A stretch of DNA of 64,000 nucleotides from Acidobacteriota bacterium (GTDB taxonomy: Bacteria > Acidobacteriota > Blastocatellia > Pyrinomonadales > Pyrinomonadaceae). A program made the translations under genes and the position numbers. Position 1 is the first letter of the stretch, and each line of letters starts with the position of its first letter. This document shows, one piece after another, positions 41,983-50,160 of the stretch. The notes beneath the pieces are model-generated. The model was given only the letters and a program-made list of their open reading frames with translations, had not been told where the DNA came from and made no database searches. The DNA is taken from positions 1,560,001 to 1,624,000 of the forward strand of contig CP065003.1 in assembly GCA_016700175.1 (NCBI GenBank), in the 5' to 3' direction.

Positions 41983-44169
41983 ATGTATCCAGGTAACCGC
42001 CGGCGTTACGCCGTCAGACTCGTAGTCGTTCTCATTCTGTTTTCGTTGGTCCCTGTGTCGGCATTTGTACGCGACGAAGGGATGTACGCCCCCGACCAGA
42101 TCTCGCGGCTTCCCCTCAAAAAAAGAGGCCTTAAGATCGATCCCTCAGAGCTCTACGATCCCTCGAAACCGACCATCTCGGACGCGATCGTGCGGGTTAA
42201 CATCCCGACCGGCGGCTTCGGCACCGGCGAGTTCGTTTCCGCGGACGGGCTCGTGCTGACGAACCACCACGTAGGCTTCGACGCGCTAGTCGAGGCCTCG
42301 ACGAGCGACAACGACCTGGGCGACAAGGGCTATTCGGCAACCTCACGAGTGAACGAACTTCCCGCGAAGGGCTACACGATCATCCTCACGAAGAGGGTCG
42401 AGAACGTGACCGCCAAGGTGCTCCAAGGAACGGAAAGTCTTTCGGACGAAGCGCGGGAAGCGCGAATCGCAGCGAACATCGCGGTGCTAGAACGCGCGGA
42501 GAAAGCCAACCGGCCGGGCTCCCAGATCTCGGTCCAGGAGCTCAACGAAGGCTTCTTTTATTACCTGTACGAGACCGAAACGATCAAGGACGTGCGGATC
42601 GCATACGCGCCTCCGAAGAGCATAGGGTTCTTTGGCGGCGATCCGGACAATTTCGAATGGACGCGGCACACGGGCGATTTCACTTTCCTGAGGCCCTACG
42701 TCGCGCCGGACGGCACATTCGCCGAGTATTCGCCGGACAATGTTCCTTACAAACCGAAAAGGCACCTGAAGATCTCGCTCGAGGGCGTGGACGAGGGCGA
42801 GTTCGTGATGGTGATGGGCTATCCGGGCGGCACGACACGGTTCCGTGAAAGCGCAACTATTGAGTACGCCCAGAACGTGAACTTCCCGTACATCGCCGAA
42901 TATGTGAAGACCAGAAGCGAGACCTGGTCGCGGATCGCCGAAGAACAGCCCGAACGAGCCGTCGAACTTCAGGCGGAAATATTCAACCTGAACAATGCCG
43001 AGAAACTGTACTCGGGAAATGTCGAGGCGATGAAGCGCGCGAACGTCGTCGAACAAAGACGCGAACAGGAACGGGCGCTGGCGAAATGGATCGATTCCGA
43101 TCCCGGCCGGAAAGCGAGATACGGAGACCTCTTCGAGAAGATCGACAGGCTCACGACCACCTTCTACCGCGACTCGAAGAGGGACCGTGCGCTTTCGATC
43201 TTCCCCAGCGGCGCAACGACCAAGGCTTTCGCGGCCGCATACGCGGCGATGGCATCCGCCGGCCAGCGTCCGGCGGCCGGGCCGGAGGACAAGAAGAAAC
43301 GTGAAACCGCGGTCAAAGCGGCTTTCGAAGGCTGGGACCCTGTCTTCGAGACGGAAATGATCCGGTTCTTTTTAAGAAAGATCGACGAGCTGCCCGACGG
43401 CCAGAGGTTTGCCCATCTCGATTCTCTTCTCGGCGACAAGAAAGGAAAGGAACGAAGGGCAGCCGAATCCGAACTCGCATCGAAGATCGTCGACGCTTTC
43501 GACACTCCCGGGAAAGTGCTGGCGATCTATGACATGAGCCTTGAACAGATCGAGCAGAAATATCCCGACATATCGGGGCTCGTGTTCGCCCTGCAGGAAT
43601 CGAAAGCGCACATCGCTGACAGGGCTGGGTTGTTCGAGGAAGAGATAGCACCTCTGCGGCTCAAATACAGGCAGGCGCTGGCCGAATGGAAAAACGCCGA
43701 GCCGTACCCGGACGCCAACTCGACCCTCAGATTCTCGTTCGGAAACGTGAAAGGCTACAGCCCAAGGGAGGCCGTGACGTATCATCCGTTCACGACCCTC
43801 GCAGGCGTTCTGGAAAAGGACACCGGTATCGAGCCGTTCGACGTACCTGACAAGCTCAAGGAGTTGTTCAAAAAGGGCGATTTCGGAGTTTACGGCGAAC
43901 AAGGAAGCCTTCCCGTTAATTTCCTTTCCGACACGGACATCATCGGCGGAAACAGCGGTTCGCCCGTACTTAACGGGAGAGGCGAGCAAGTGGGACTGGT
44001 GTTCGACGGTAACTACGAAGGGCTTGGGAACGATATGTTCTTCAATCCCGCCCGGGGAAGGACTATCTCGGTGGATATCAGGTACGTGTTGTTCCTGACC
44101 GAGAAGTTCGGGGACTCCGGCTGGCTTCTAAACGAGATGGAAATACGAAAACCGAAGGGCAAAAAGTGA
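41983..44169 (+). CDS. S46-family dipeptidyl-peptidase (DPP7-like)
   Basis: A 728-residue exported serine peptidase that releases dipeptides from peptide N-termini. A signal region (LVVVLILFSLVPVSAF) precedes the chymotrypsin-like domain. The catalytic His is in LTNHHVGF and the catalytic Ser is about residue 658 in GGNSGSPV. Eighteen residues further is Gly (VFDGNYE), which in this family marks DPP7 (hydrophobic P1) rather than DPP11 (Arg, acidic P1). S46 peptidases lack mammalian homologues and serve peptide feeding. It converges on mtgA with 7 bp between stops. Confidence 0.94.
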   Translation: MYPGNRRRYAVRLVVVLILFSLVPVSAFVRDEGMYAPDQISRLPLKKRGLKIDPSELYDPSKPTISDAIVRVNIPTGGFGTGEFVSADGLVLTNHHVGFDALVEASTSDNDLGDKGYSATSRVNELPAKGYTIILTKRVENVTAKVLQGTESLSDEAREARIAANIAVLERAEKANRPGSQISVQELNEGFFYYLYETETIKDVRIAYAPPKSIGFFGGDPDNFEWTRHTGDFTFLRPYVAPDGTFAEYSPDNVPYKPKRHLKISLEGVDEGEFVMVMGYPGGTTRFRESATIEYAQNVNFPYIAEYVKTRSETWSRIAEEQPERAVELQAEIFNLNNAEKLYSGNVEAMKRANVVEQRREQERALAKWIDSDPGRKARYGDLFEKIDRLTTTFYRDSKRDRALSIFPSGATTKAFAAAYAAMASAGQRPAAGPEDKKKRETAVKAAFEGWDPVFETEMIRFFLRKIDELPDGQRFAHLDSLLGDKKGKERRAAESELASKIVDAFDTPGKVLAIYDMSLEQIEQKYPDISGLVFALQESKAHIADRAGLFEEEIAPLRLKYRQALAEWKNAEPYPDANSTLRFSFGNVKGYSPREAVTYHPFTTLAGVLEKDTGIEPFDVPDKLKELFKKGDFGVYGEQGSLPVNFLSDTDIIGGNSGSPVLNGRGEQVGLVFDGNYEGLGNDMFFNPARGRTISVDIRYVLFLTEKFGDSGWLLNEMEIRKPKGKK

Positions 44170-44176
44170 AAAAAGG

Positions 44177-44965
44177 TCAGCGCTTCCGGCGGCGGGGCTG
44201 AGAGTCCGCGGGAAGCTTGACCCAGCGCATATGCTTCTGGAGGACCCGCTGCCTTGCCCGAACCCGGCGCGGATTCTTTTTCGGGTTGAAAACGTTCAGA
44301 GGGCTCGGGACCATCGCGGCAAGGTATGCGGCCTCGGCAGCGGAAAGGTTCGAAGCGCTTTTCTTGAAGTAATGCCTCGAAGCGGCTTCGGCGCCGTAGA
44401 TTCCATCTCCCCACTCGATCACATTCAGGTAGATCTCGAGTATCCGTGTCTTCGAAAGCTCTCTCTCAAGGAAGTAGGTGATCACCGCTTCCCTTCCCTT
44501 GCGAAGGAAGTTCCGGTCTTCGGAAAGATAAAGATTCTTGGCGAGCTGCTGGGTGATCGTCGAAGCGCCGCGCTTGAAGCTCGGCATCGGAGGTATCCAG
44601 CCTTCCGGATCGTACTCACCGGCCTCTTTCGCTTCCTTCTCACCCTCTTTGACCGCTTCGTCCCAGGCCTTCTGGATGGCCTCCCAGTCAAAGCCGTTAT
44701 GCTCAAAGAATCTCGCGTCCTCACCCGCGATGACCGCCCTCTGAAGGTTCGGCGAGATCTGGCCGATAGGCTGCCAGATCATCTCCTTCTTTGGCTTCTT
44801 CCCCTCTTCTTCCGCTTCTGCGATCCTCGCGTCGATGAGCGACGTAGTCTCAGGATTCTCGGTCCTAAGCCTGGAAATGCTCGGAAAGGTGATGAACTCG
44901 TAGATCAGCCAGACAGCGACCGCGCCGGCGAGAATACTGAACAGTATTTTGGTCCATCTCCACAT
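44177..44965 (-). CDS. mtgA: Monofunctional biosynthetic peptidoglycan transglycosylase
   Basis: A 262-residue GT51 enzyme that polymerises lipid II into glycan. One membrane anchor (KILFSILAGAVAVWLIYEF) precedes the domain. Signature blocks are present: AVIAGEDARFFEHNGFDW (catalytic Glu in EDxxFxxHxG), GASTITQQLAKNLYLS, and RKGREAVITYFLERELSKTRILEIYLNVIEWG (landmark only). An insertion rich in Glu/Lys (KEGEKEAKEAGEYDPEGW) lies between the first two blocks and is unusual. ATG 44965 is preferred over 45004. Confidence 0.93.
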   Translation of the reverse strand: MWRWTKILFSILAGAVAVWLIYEFITFPSISRLRTENPETTSLIDARIAEAEEEGKKPKKEMIWQPIGQISPNLQRAVIAGEDARFFEHNGFDWEAIQKAWDEAVKEGEKEAKEAGEYDPEGWIPPMPSFKRGASTITQQLAKNLYLSEDRNFLRKGREAVITYFLERELSKTRILEIYLNVIEWGDGIYGAEAASRHYFKKSASNLSAAEAAYLAAMVPSPLNVFNPKKNPRRVRARQRVLQKHMRWVKLPADSQPRRRKR

Positions 44966-45051
44966 CGTTGCAAGGATTGTAGAGGCCGGAATTACCGAAT
45001 TCAAGGGGGCGTATCGCGGATCCAGCTTTCCCGGGACGTTATTCCATAGTC

Positions 45052-46515
45052 TCAGGCGCTACCGATCAGATCGGCGACGATCTTGCCGGAGCTCATAACC
45101 CCCGGAAGACCTGCCCCCGGATGTGTTCCTGCTCCCACAAAGTAGAGATCGTCGACGTCCTCACTCCTGTTTTGCGGCCGAAGCCACGCTGACTGCAAGA
45201 GCGTCGGCTCGACCGAAAAGGCCGAACCCAGATAACTGTTAAGCGTGTTGCGGAAGTAGATCGGGTCGATGTGCAACTGCGTGACGATATGTTTCCGCAA
45301 TCCCGGCAGATAGTTCTCCTCGAGATATGCCAGTATTTTGTCCGCATAGCGGTCCGCTTCGATCGACCAGTCGGTTTCCCCTCCGAGATGCGGAACCGGT
45401 GAGAGGACGTACCAGCAGTCGCAGCCTTCCGGAGCGAGGCTCGGATCGGTCGCCGTAGGCCTGTGGAGATACAGCGAAAAGTCGTCCGAAAGCTTTTTGT
45501 CCCGGAAAATATCCCTGAGAAGCCCCTCGTATCTCGGCCCCATAAGGATCTCGTGATGTGCAATGTCCTCGTATTTCCGGTCAGTACCGAAGTAGATCAC
45601 GAAGAGCGACATCGAGTAGCTCATCTTCCTTATTTTTCGGTCTGTGTATTTTTTACGGTCGCCTGACGGAACCAGATCGAGATATGTCGAAGCGACGTCT
45701 GAGTTTGAAACGACCGCGTCAGCCCCGATCGTGCTGCCGTCGACCAGGACAACGCCCCGTGCTTTGCCGCCGTCGGTGATGATCTTCGCGACTTCGGAAT
45801 CAAGCATGATCTCGCCGCCGAGGTCCTTGAAGAGTCTCCCAAGCGCCGCGACAAGCGCTCCGGTCCCTCCCATCGCGAACCAAACCCCGAACTTCTGCTC
45901 GAGTTCGTGGATCATTGCGTAGATCGATGTCGCGGTGAACGGATTTCCGCCGATCAAAAGGGGATGAAAGCTGAACGCCTGCTTCAGGCGCTCGTCGCGG
46001 AAATACCTGGAAGCGAACTTGTAGACCGATCGGTCGGAGCGAAGCCTGGCCATCTGCGGGACGACTCTGACCATGTCCCATATGCTCAGGAACGGCTTGT
46101 CGATCAGCTCGAAACCGACCCGGTAAATGTCCTCCAGCTCGTCGGCAAACCGCTCGTAGCCGGGGATCGCATCCGGATCGAACTTTCGGATCTCGGACCG
46201 CAGCCGCTCCTTGTCGTCGTTGTAGTGAAAAACGGACCCGTCTTCCCACCGGATATTGTAGAAAGGATCGAGCTTGACGAGCTCCACGTAATCGGCGGTT
46301 TCTTTGCCGCCGAGCTCAAACAGCTCGTCGATCAGCCAGGGCGCCGTGATGATGGTCGGGCCGGCGTCGAACCGGAAGCCGTCCTTTTCGAACACGTACG
46401 CACGGCCGCCGAGCTTGTCCAGCTTTTCGACGATCGTCACATCATGTCCCCGAGCCTGTAGCCTGGCTGCGGCGGATAGCCCTCCGAAGCCGCTTCCTAT
46501 GACGATGATCTTCAT
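45052..46515 (-). CDS. crtI: CrtI-family phytoene desaturase
   Basis: A 487-residue FAD enzyme of the carotenoid desaturase family. The dinucleotide motif is IVIGSGFGGLSAAARLQARGHDVTIVEK, DAGPTIITAP is typical of CrtI, and the C-terminal signature is YFVGAGTHPGAGLPGVMSSGK. Desaturation of phytoene is the likely reaction, but related desaturases (CrtN, CrtD, CrtO) cannot be excluded. The substrate depends on the MEP pathway, represented here by dxr and ispG. Its ATG 46515 overlaps the stop of the deacetylase gene by four bases. No phytoene synthase is in the window. Confidence 0.9.
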   Translation of the reverse strand: MKIIVIGSGFGGLSAAARLQARGHDVTIVEKLDKLGGRAYVFEKDGFRFDAGPTIITAPWLIDELFELGGKETADYVELVKLDPFYNIRWEDGSVFHYNDDKERLRSEIRKFDPDAIPGYERFADELEDIYRVGFELIDKPFLSIWDMVRVVPQMARLRSDRSVYKFASRYFRDERLKQAFSFHPLLIGGNPFTATSIYAMIHELEQKFGVWFAMGGTGALVAALGRLFKDLGGEIMLDSEVAKIITDGGKARGVVLVDGSTIGADAVVSNSDVASTYLDLVPSGDRKKYTDRKIRKMSYSMSLFVIYFGTDRKYEDIAHHEILMGPRYEGLLRDIFRDKKLSDDFSLYLHRPTATDPSLAPEGCDCWYVLSPVPHLGGETDWSIEADRYADKILAYLEENYLPGLRKHIVTQLHIDPIYFRNTLNSYLGSAFSVEPTLLQSAWLRPQNRSEDVDDLYFVGAGTHPGAGLPGVMSSGKIVADLIGSA

Positions 46516-47477
46516 AAATTCGAGTTCGCAGGCGCGGCCTCTGCGGTTGCACTTTCCCCGGATTCGCTGGTTTGATAAAAAACCCTTCGCACGGCCCTGA
46601 TCGTGTTGCAATGGATATCGACCGTGTCCGCGATGTCTTTCGCGTAACCGCCGCTCATCGTGGTCACAACGGGAATTCCGGCATCCCTCGCGGCCTCGAG
46701 TACCATTCGATCCCTTTCCAACAGGCCCGCCTTTGTCAGCGACAGGCGTCCGAGCTTGTCTTCTTCGTATGGATCAGCGCCCGCGAGATAAAAGATCAGG
46801 TCAGGTTCGTGATGTAGGACTCGGCCTAAAGCTTCGGCCAGTATCGATAGATACTCGCCGTCGGCGGTCCCGTCAGCGAGCTCGATATCGAGATTGGAAA
46901 CCTCCTTGTAGAGCGGATAGTTCTTCTGGCCGTGCATTGAGAACGTAAACACGTCCGGATCATCTCTGAAAATATAAGCAGTCCCATTGCCCTGATGGAC
47001 GTCGAGATCGACGATCAGGAATCTTCGCAGGTCCTTTTCCTCACGCAATTTCTCGACGGCCACGGCAACATCGTTCAACACACAGAAGCCCTCGCCCCTG
47101 TCGGGAAAAGCGTGGTGTGTTCCCCCGGCGAGGTTCGAGCCCACGCCCGAATGCAGCGAAGCCAACGCCGCGCTGATGGTCCCGGAAACAGCCAGGAACG
47201 AACGCCTCACCAGGGCCTTTGACCAGGGCAGCCCCAGCCGTCTGATCTCCATTTTCGTGAGATCGCCTGTTTGTAATCGCCCGATGTAGTCGCCGGTATG
47301 AACCCGCTGGAGATCCTCGACGGAGACTTCCGAGGGAGCGATCACCATCGAGGGATCAACGGTACCTTCGGCGATGAGGATGTCCCGCGCCAGCTCGAAC
47401 TTCTTGATCGGGAAAACATGCCCTTCGCCTATGTCCGCGTAATAGTCCGGCGAGTAGAAGATCCTCGGTCCCTGCAT
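46512..47477 (-). CDS. Histone-deacetylase-superfamily protein (AcuC/HDAC11-like)
   Basis: A 321-residue zinc hydrolase of the arginase/deacetylase fold. The active site is intact: GGTHHAFPDRGEGFCVLND (tandem His), VDLDVHQGNGT (Asp and His zinc ligands), and AGADPYEEDKLGRLSLT (Asp). TMSGGYA carries the transition-state tyrosine. It would remove acetyl or similar acyl groups from lysines or small amines; the true substrate is not known. ATG 47477 gives the start MQGPRIFYSPDY. It is translationally coupled to crtI. Confidence 0.9.
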   Translation of the reverse strand: MQGPRIFYSPDYYADIGEGHVFPIKKFELARDILIAEGTVDPSMVIAPSEVSVEDLQRVHTGDYIGRLQTGDLTKMEIRRLGLPWSKALVRRSFLAVSGTISAALASLHSGVGSNLAGGTHHAFPDRGEGFCVLNDVAVAVEKLREEKDLRRFLIVDLDVHQGNGTAYIFRDDPDVFTFSMHGQKNYPLYKEVSNLDIELADGTADGEYLSILAEALGRVLHHEPDLIFYLAGADPYEEDKLGRLSLTKAGLLERDRMVLEAARDAGIPVVTTMSGGYAKDIADTVDIHCNTIRAVRRVFYQTSESGESATAEAAPANSNL

Positions 47478-47531
47478 ACCTGGAATTCTAGAACACTGGA
47501 GCACCTGGGCAAACCGGGACGATCCGGGCTT

Positions 47532-47573
47532 TAAAAAGGTGATGTGGCAAATGTTCGGGAAACATTTGCCACA
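47532..47573 (-). terminator. Rho-independent terminator after the phosphohexomutase-ftsB pair
   Basis: A perfect 13-bp stem, tgtggcaaatgtt (47543-47555) with aacatttgccaca (47561-47573), has a 5-nt loop. On the minus strand it is followed within four bases by five Ts. It lies about 105 bp beyond the ftsB stop. Confidence 0.7.
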
Positions 47574-47676
47574 AGATTGGCGGAAGGGTTAGCTGTAGGC
47601 AAAGCGGAGTGGCTAGGCAAAAGGCGGATTAAGCGGGCAGGGTAAACGTGCTGATGAGCAAATACTCCGCAACTAT

Positions 47677-48036
47677 TCAGTTCATCGGCACTAGGATTCG
47701 TTCATTCGGGCGGCTCATTCCGATCTTTCTCGCTTCTCGCTCGATCGTCTTCGGGTCGCCCTTCAGATTCTCTATCTCCTCCTGAAGTACAACGTTCATC
47801 GAATTGATCTGCTGTATCTCAGAATTAAGTTTACGGTACTCAAGGGCCTGACGGTTCAATTCCACGTAAGCCCTTATGTTCACGGCAAAGCACAGAACGG
47901 ACATCGTGCCGGCCACGACCCCAAGCGCCATCCAGCGGGTTAGCGAGGTCCTGGACTTCGCCGCCGCGCCGCTCTTCCTGGCGCTTTTCGCACGTGCGGG
48001 ATATCTATCCGAGTAAGTAGTTCCGGCCTTGCTCAA
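47677..48036 (-). CDS. ftsB: FtsB/DivIC-type septum formation initiator
   Basis: A 119-residue bitopic protein: a basic cytoplasmic N-terminus (KSARKSGAAAKSRTS), one membrane helix (WMALGVVAGTMSVLCFAVN) and a coiled coil (QALEYRKLNSEIQQINSMNVVLQEEIENLKG, landmark) ending in the DPKTIEREARKIGMSRPNE motif. FtsB with FtsL and FtsQ recruits and activates FtsWI at the divisome. The start is TTG 48036, inside the end of the upstream gene by 32 bp, so expression is coupled. DivIC and FtsL-like alternatives share this layout. Confidence 0.85.
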   Translation of the reverse strand: MSKAGTTYSDRYPARAKSARKSGAAAKSRTSLTRWMALGVVAGTMSVLCFAVNIRAYVELNRQALEYRKLNSEIQQINSMNVVLQEEIENLKGDPKTIEREARKIGMSRPNERILVPMN

Positions 48037-49393
48037 GTAATGCCTCCAAATCGGCTTCGTTTTCGGACTCGGCGTAAATTCTCACCAGGGGCTCGGTGCC
48101 CGAGGGCCTCATAAGCATCCAGGTGCCGTCCTCAAAGAGGAACTTCACACCGTCCATTCGGTTCAGTTTTTCAACTTTGCGACCGCCTATGTCGGCGGGC
48201 TCCCTTGCGAGAATTTCCGGGAGTGTTTCAGCGATCTCGGGCGTAAGTTTCACGCCTATGCGGCCCGAGTGCAGGTTGCCGACCCTGTTGGTCAGCTCGT
48301 TCAACTGTTCAGTGAGGCTCGCCCCGCGTGCGGCGACTGCCTCGACCGCTAAAAGGCAGGCCAGAAGTCCGTCCTTTTCGGGGTAGTGACCCTTTATCGA
48401 GAGACCGGCGGATTCCTCACCGCCGAGAATTATCTCGTTCCTGTTTATCAATTCGCCGATGAACTTGAATCCCACAGGCGTTTCGTGGATCGAAAGCCCC
48501 CTTGATTCGGCGACCCGGTCAACCAGATGCGATGTAGCAACCGACCTGGCGATCCCTTCGTTCCATCCCCGGCTTTCCGCAAGGTAATCAGCCAGAAGCG
48601 CTATCAGCTGATTGGGGGTGATCTGCTCACCGTTGCTGTCAATGACGCCGAACCGGTCGCCGTCGCCGTCGGTCGCGAGTCCGAGGGCCAGCTTGTCGCT
48701 GATGACCTTTTCCCTGAGCATCTCCAGCTGCTTCTCACCCGGTTCGGGCGAGAGACCGCCGAAAGTGACGTCGCGCCAGTCGTGCAGTGTTTCGACCTGT
48801 GCGCCGTGATCTCTGAGTATCCGGTCAAGATACCCGCGGCCAGTTCCCCAGAGCGGATCGTAGGCCAGTTTCATCGACTTCGACGAGATCGCATCGAACC
48901 TCACCTTCGATCGCAGGTCGTCGAGATACTCGGGCCTTGGATCAAGCTCTTTTAGTTCCCCTCCCGGAGCGTCTTCCAGGGGCAGCTTCTCGCCGATGAT
49001 CTCTTCGATCCTTCCCGTGACCTCGGGCAGCGCCGGCGCTCCGTCCGAGGTCGAGAACTTGATCCCCTGGTATTCTGGCGGATTGTGAGAAGCCGTAAAA
49101 TTTATCCCGCCGGCGGCGCCCAAATGTCGGATCGCGTGCGAGATAGCGGGCGTGGGCGTTTCGCCCCGGCAAACCAACACCTCAAATCCCTTTCGCGCAG
49201 CTATCTCCGCAGCGACTTCCGAAAACTTCTCGCCCATAAACCGCGAGTCGTTCCCTACTATCAGTCTTCGGGGCGAAGGATGGCTCTCATTCAAATATCT
49301 GCAGATCGATTCGGTTATCAGTCGGACGTTGGCGAATGTAAACTCATTCGCAATAATCGCTCGCCAGCCGGATGTCCCAAAGCGAATATTCAT
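48005..49393 (-). CDS. Phosphoglucomutase/phosphomannomutase family protein
   Basis: A 462-residue alpha-D-phosphohexomutase. FGTSGWRAIIANEFTFANV starts the fold; the catalytic phosphoserine is in FTASHNPPEYQGIKFS, the metal-binding loop is ATDGDGDRFGVID, the sugar-binding loop is GGEESAGLS, and the phosphate-binding loop is RPSGTEPLVRIYAES. Which hexose (glucose, mannose or glucosamine) it handles cannot be read, although the ESAG form (GEESAGLS) resembles phosphoglucomutases. ATG 49393 is preferred; 40 upstream residues are not family-like. Confidence 0.92.
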   Translation of the reverse strand: MNIRFGTSGWRAIIANEFTFANVRLITESICRYLNESHPSPRRLIVGNDSRFMGEKFSEVAAEIAARKGFEVLVCRGETPTPAISHAIRHLGAAGGINFTASHNPPEYQGIKFSTSDGAPALPEVTGRIEEIIGEKLPLEDAPGGELKELDPRPEYLDDLRSKVRFDAISSKSMKLAYDPLWGTGRGYLDRILRDHGAQVETLHDWRDVTFGGLSPEPGEKQLEMLREKVISDKLALGLATDGDGDRFGVIDSNGEQITPNQLIALLADYLAESRGWNEGIARSVATSHLVDRVAESRGLSIHETPVGFKFIGELINRNEIILGGEESAGLSIKGHYPEKDGLLACLLAVEAVAARGASLTEQLNELTNRVGNLHSGRIGVKLTPEIAETLPEILAREPADIGGRKVEKLNRMDGVKFLFEDGTWMLMRPSGTEPLVRIYAESENEADLEALLEQGRNYLLG

Positions 49394-50160
49394 CTGTGAA
49401 TTGCCCAGGCGCGGCGATCCCTGAAATACTTCTTGTTCCCCAATTACTGCTTGAAGCCCGGGGCGGGCGTCAGTGTTTCCCGAAACGCGTTTGGTGATTT
49501 CAAAGGCAAACACCGATACGAGTGTTTAAGCCTTTCCTGTGAGGGTGAGGGAAATTTACCACACCGCTTTTAGATATGTAAAGGAGTTTTTTGAATCTTC
49601 TAACCATTATATTTTTCAACACTTTGACTTTACACATTCAAGTAACCTATCAGATAAGTGCTTAAATGTGAACGAAATGCGAACTCGAATTCCAACCGCT
49701 CTCCGATTCGCCTTTAGGCCTTTGCCAGAGCGTGTTTTTGGCGAAGAACGGTGCCATCATCATGCATGCGATTTGGCGAAGTGAATATTCGAGTTAAGCA
49801 GTAGCTTAAGTCTGAGTTCTCAAGCCCGACCGCAGCCGGCGGATCGACTCCGGCCTTGTGTGTCATCTTGTCCCTTTTTATCTCCCAGGCCTCTCTGTGT
49901 GTCACTTGTACACATCAATTTGATCGAGCTGGGAAGCGGCGGGCGTGACAAATGCAGTGTTTTCAATGACTTGGATCTTCGAGCCGACGTGGCACGAGGC
50001 TTGCTCCACGAGGAGGTTTGTCTCGGAAGAGTTCTTTCCAAAAACAGCAATAAAGTAATTATCAAGGATGACCTCCCCGCGCTTGCTGCAGTGCGGGCGG
50101 AAGCACAGGTTTCCGGGACGTTTTCGAAGCAAAGTTCTGATACGGAGAAGAAAAGAAATT
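49394..50160. other. 767-bp AT-richer gap upstream of the radical SAM gene
   Basis: This gap has no convincing gene. The stretch 49555-49680 is markedly AT-rich, with TTGACT followed by ATACC/TATC-like boxes that could be a promoter. Short frames here have atypical composition. There is an AAAGGAG with TTG at 49591 opening a 24-codon hydrophobic frame ending 49665, which I do not call. No clear hairpin repeats are present, unlike other gaps of this size. Confidence 0.5.

Noticed and set aside
49539..50068. Several short frames in the gap upstream of the radical SAM gene
   Set aside because: They overlap each other in several frames, have atypical composition and show no recognisable domain. 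The 24-codon frame at 49591-49665 has a good ribosome site but nothing else.
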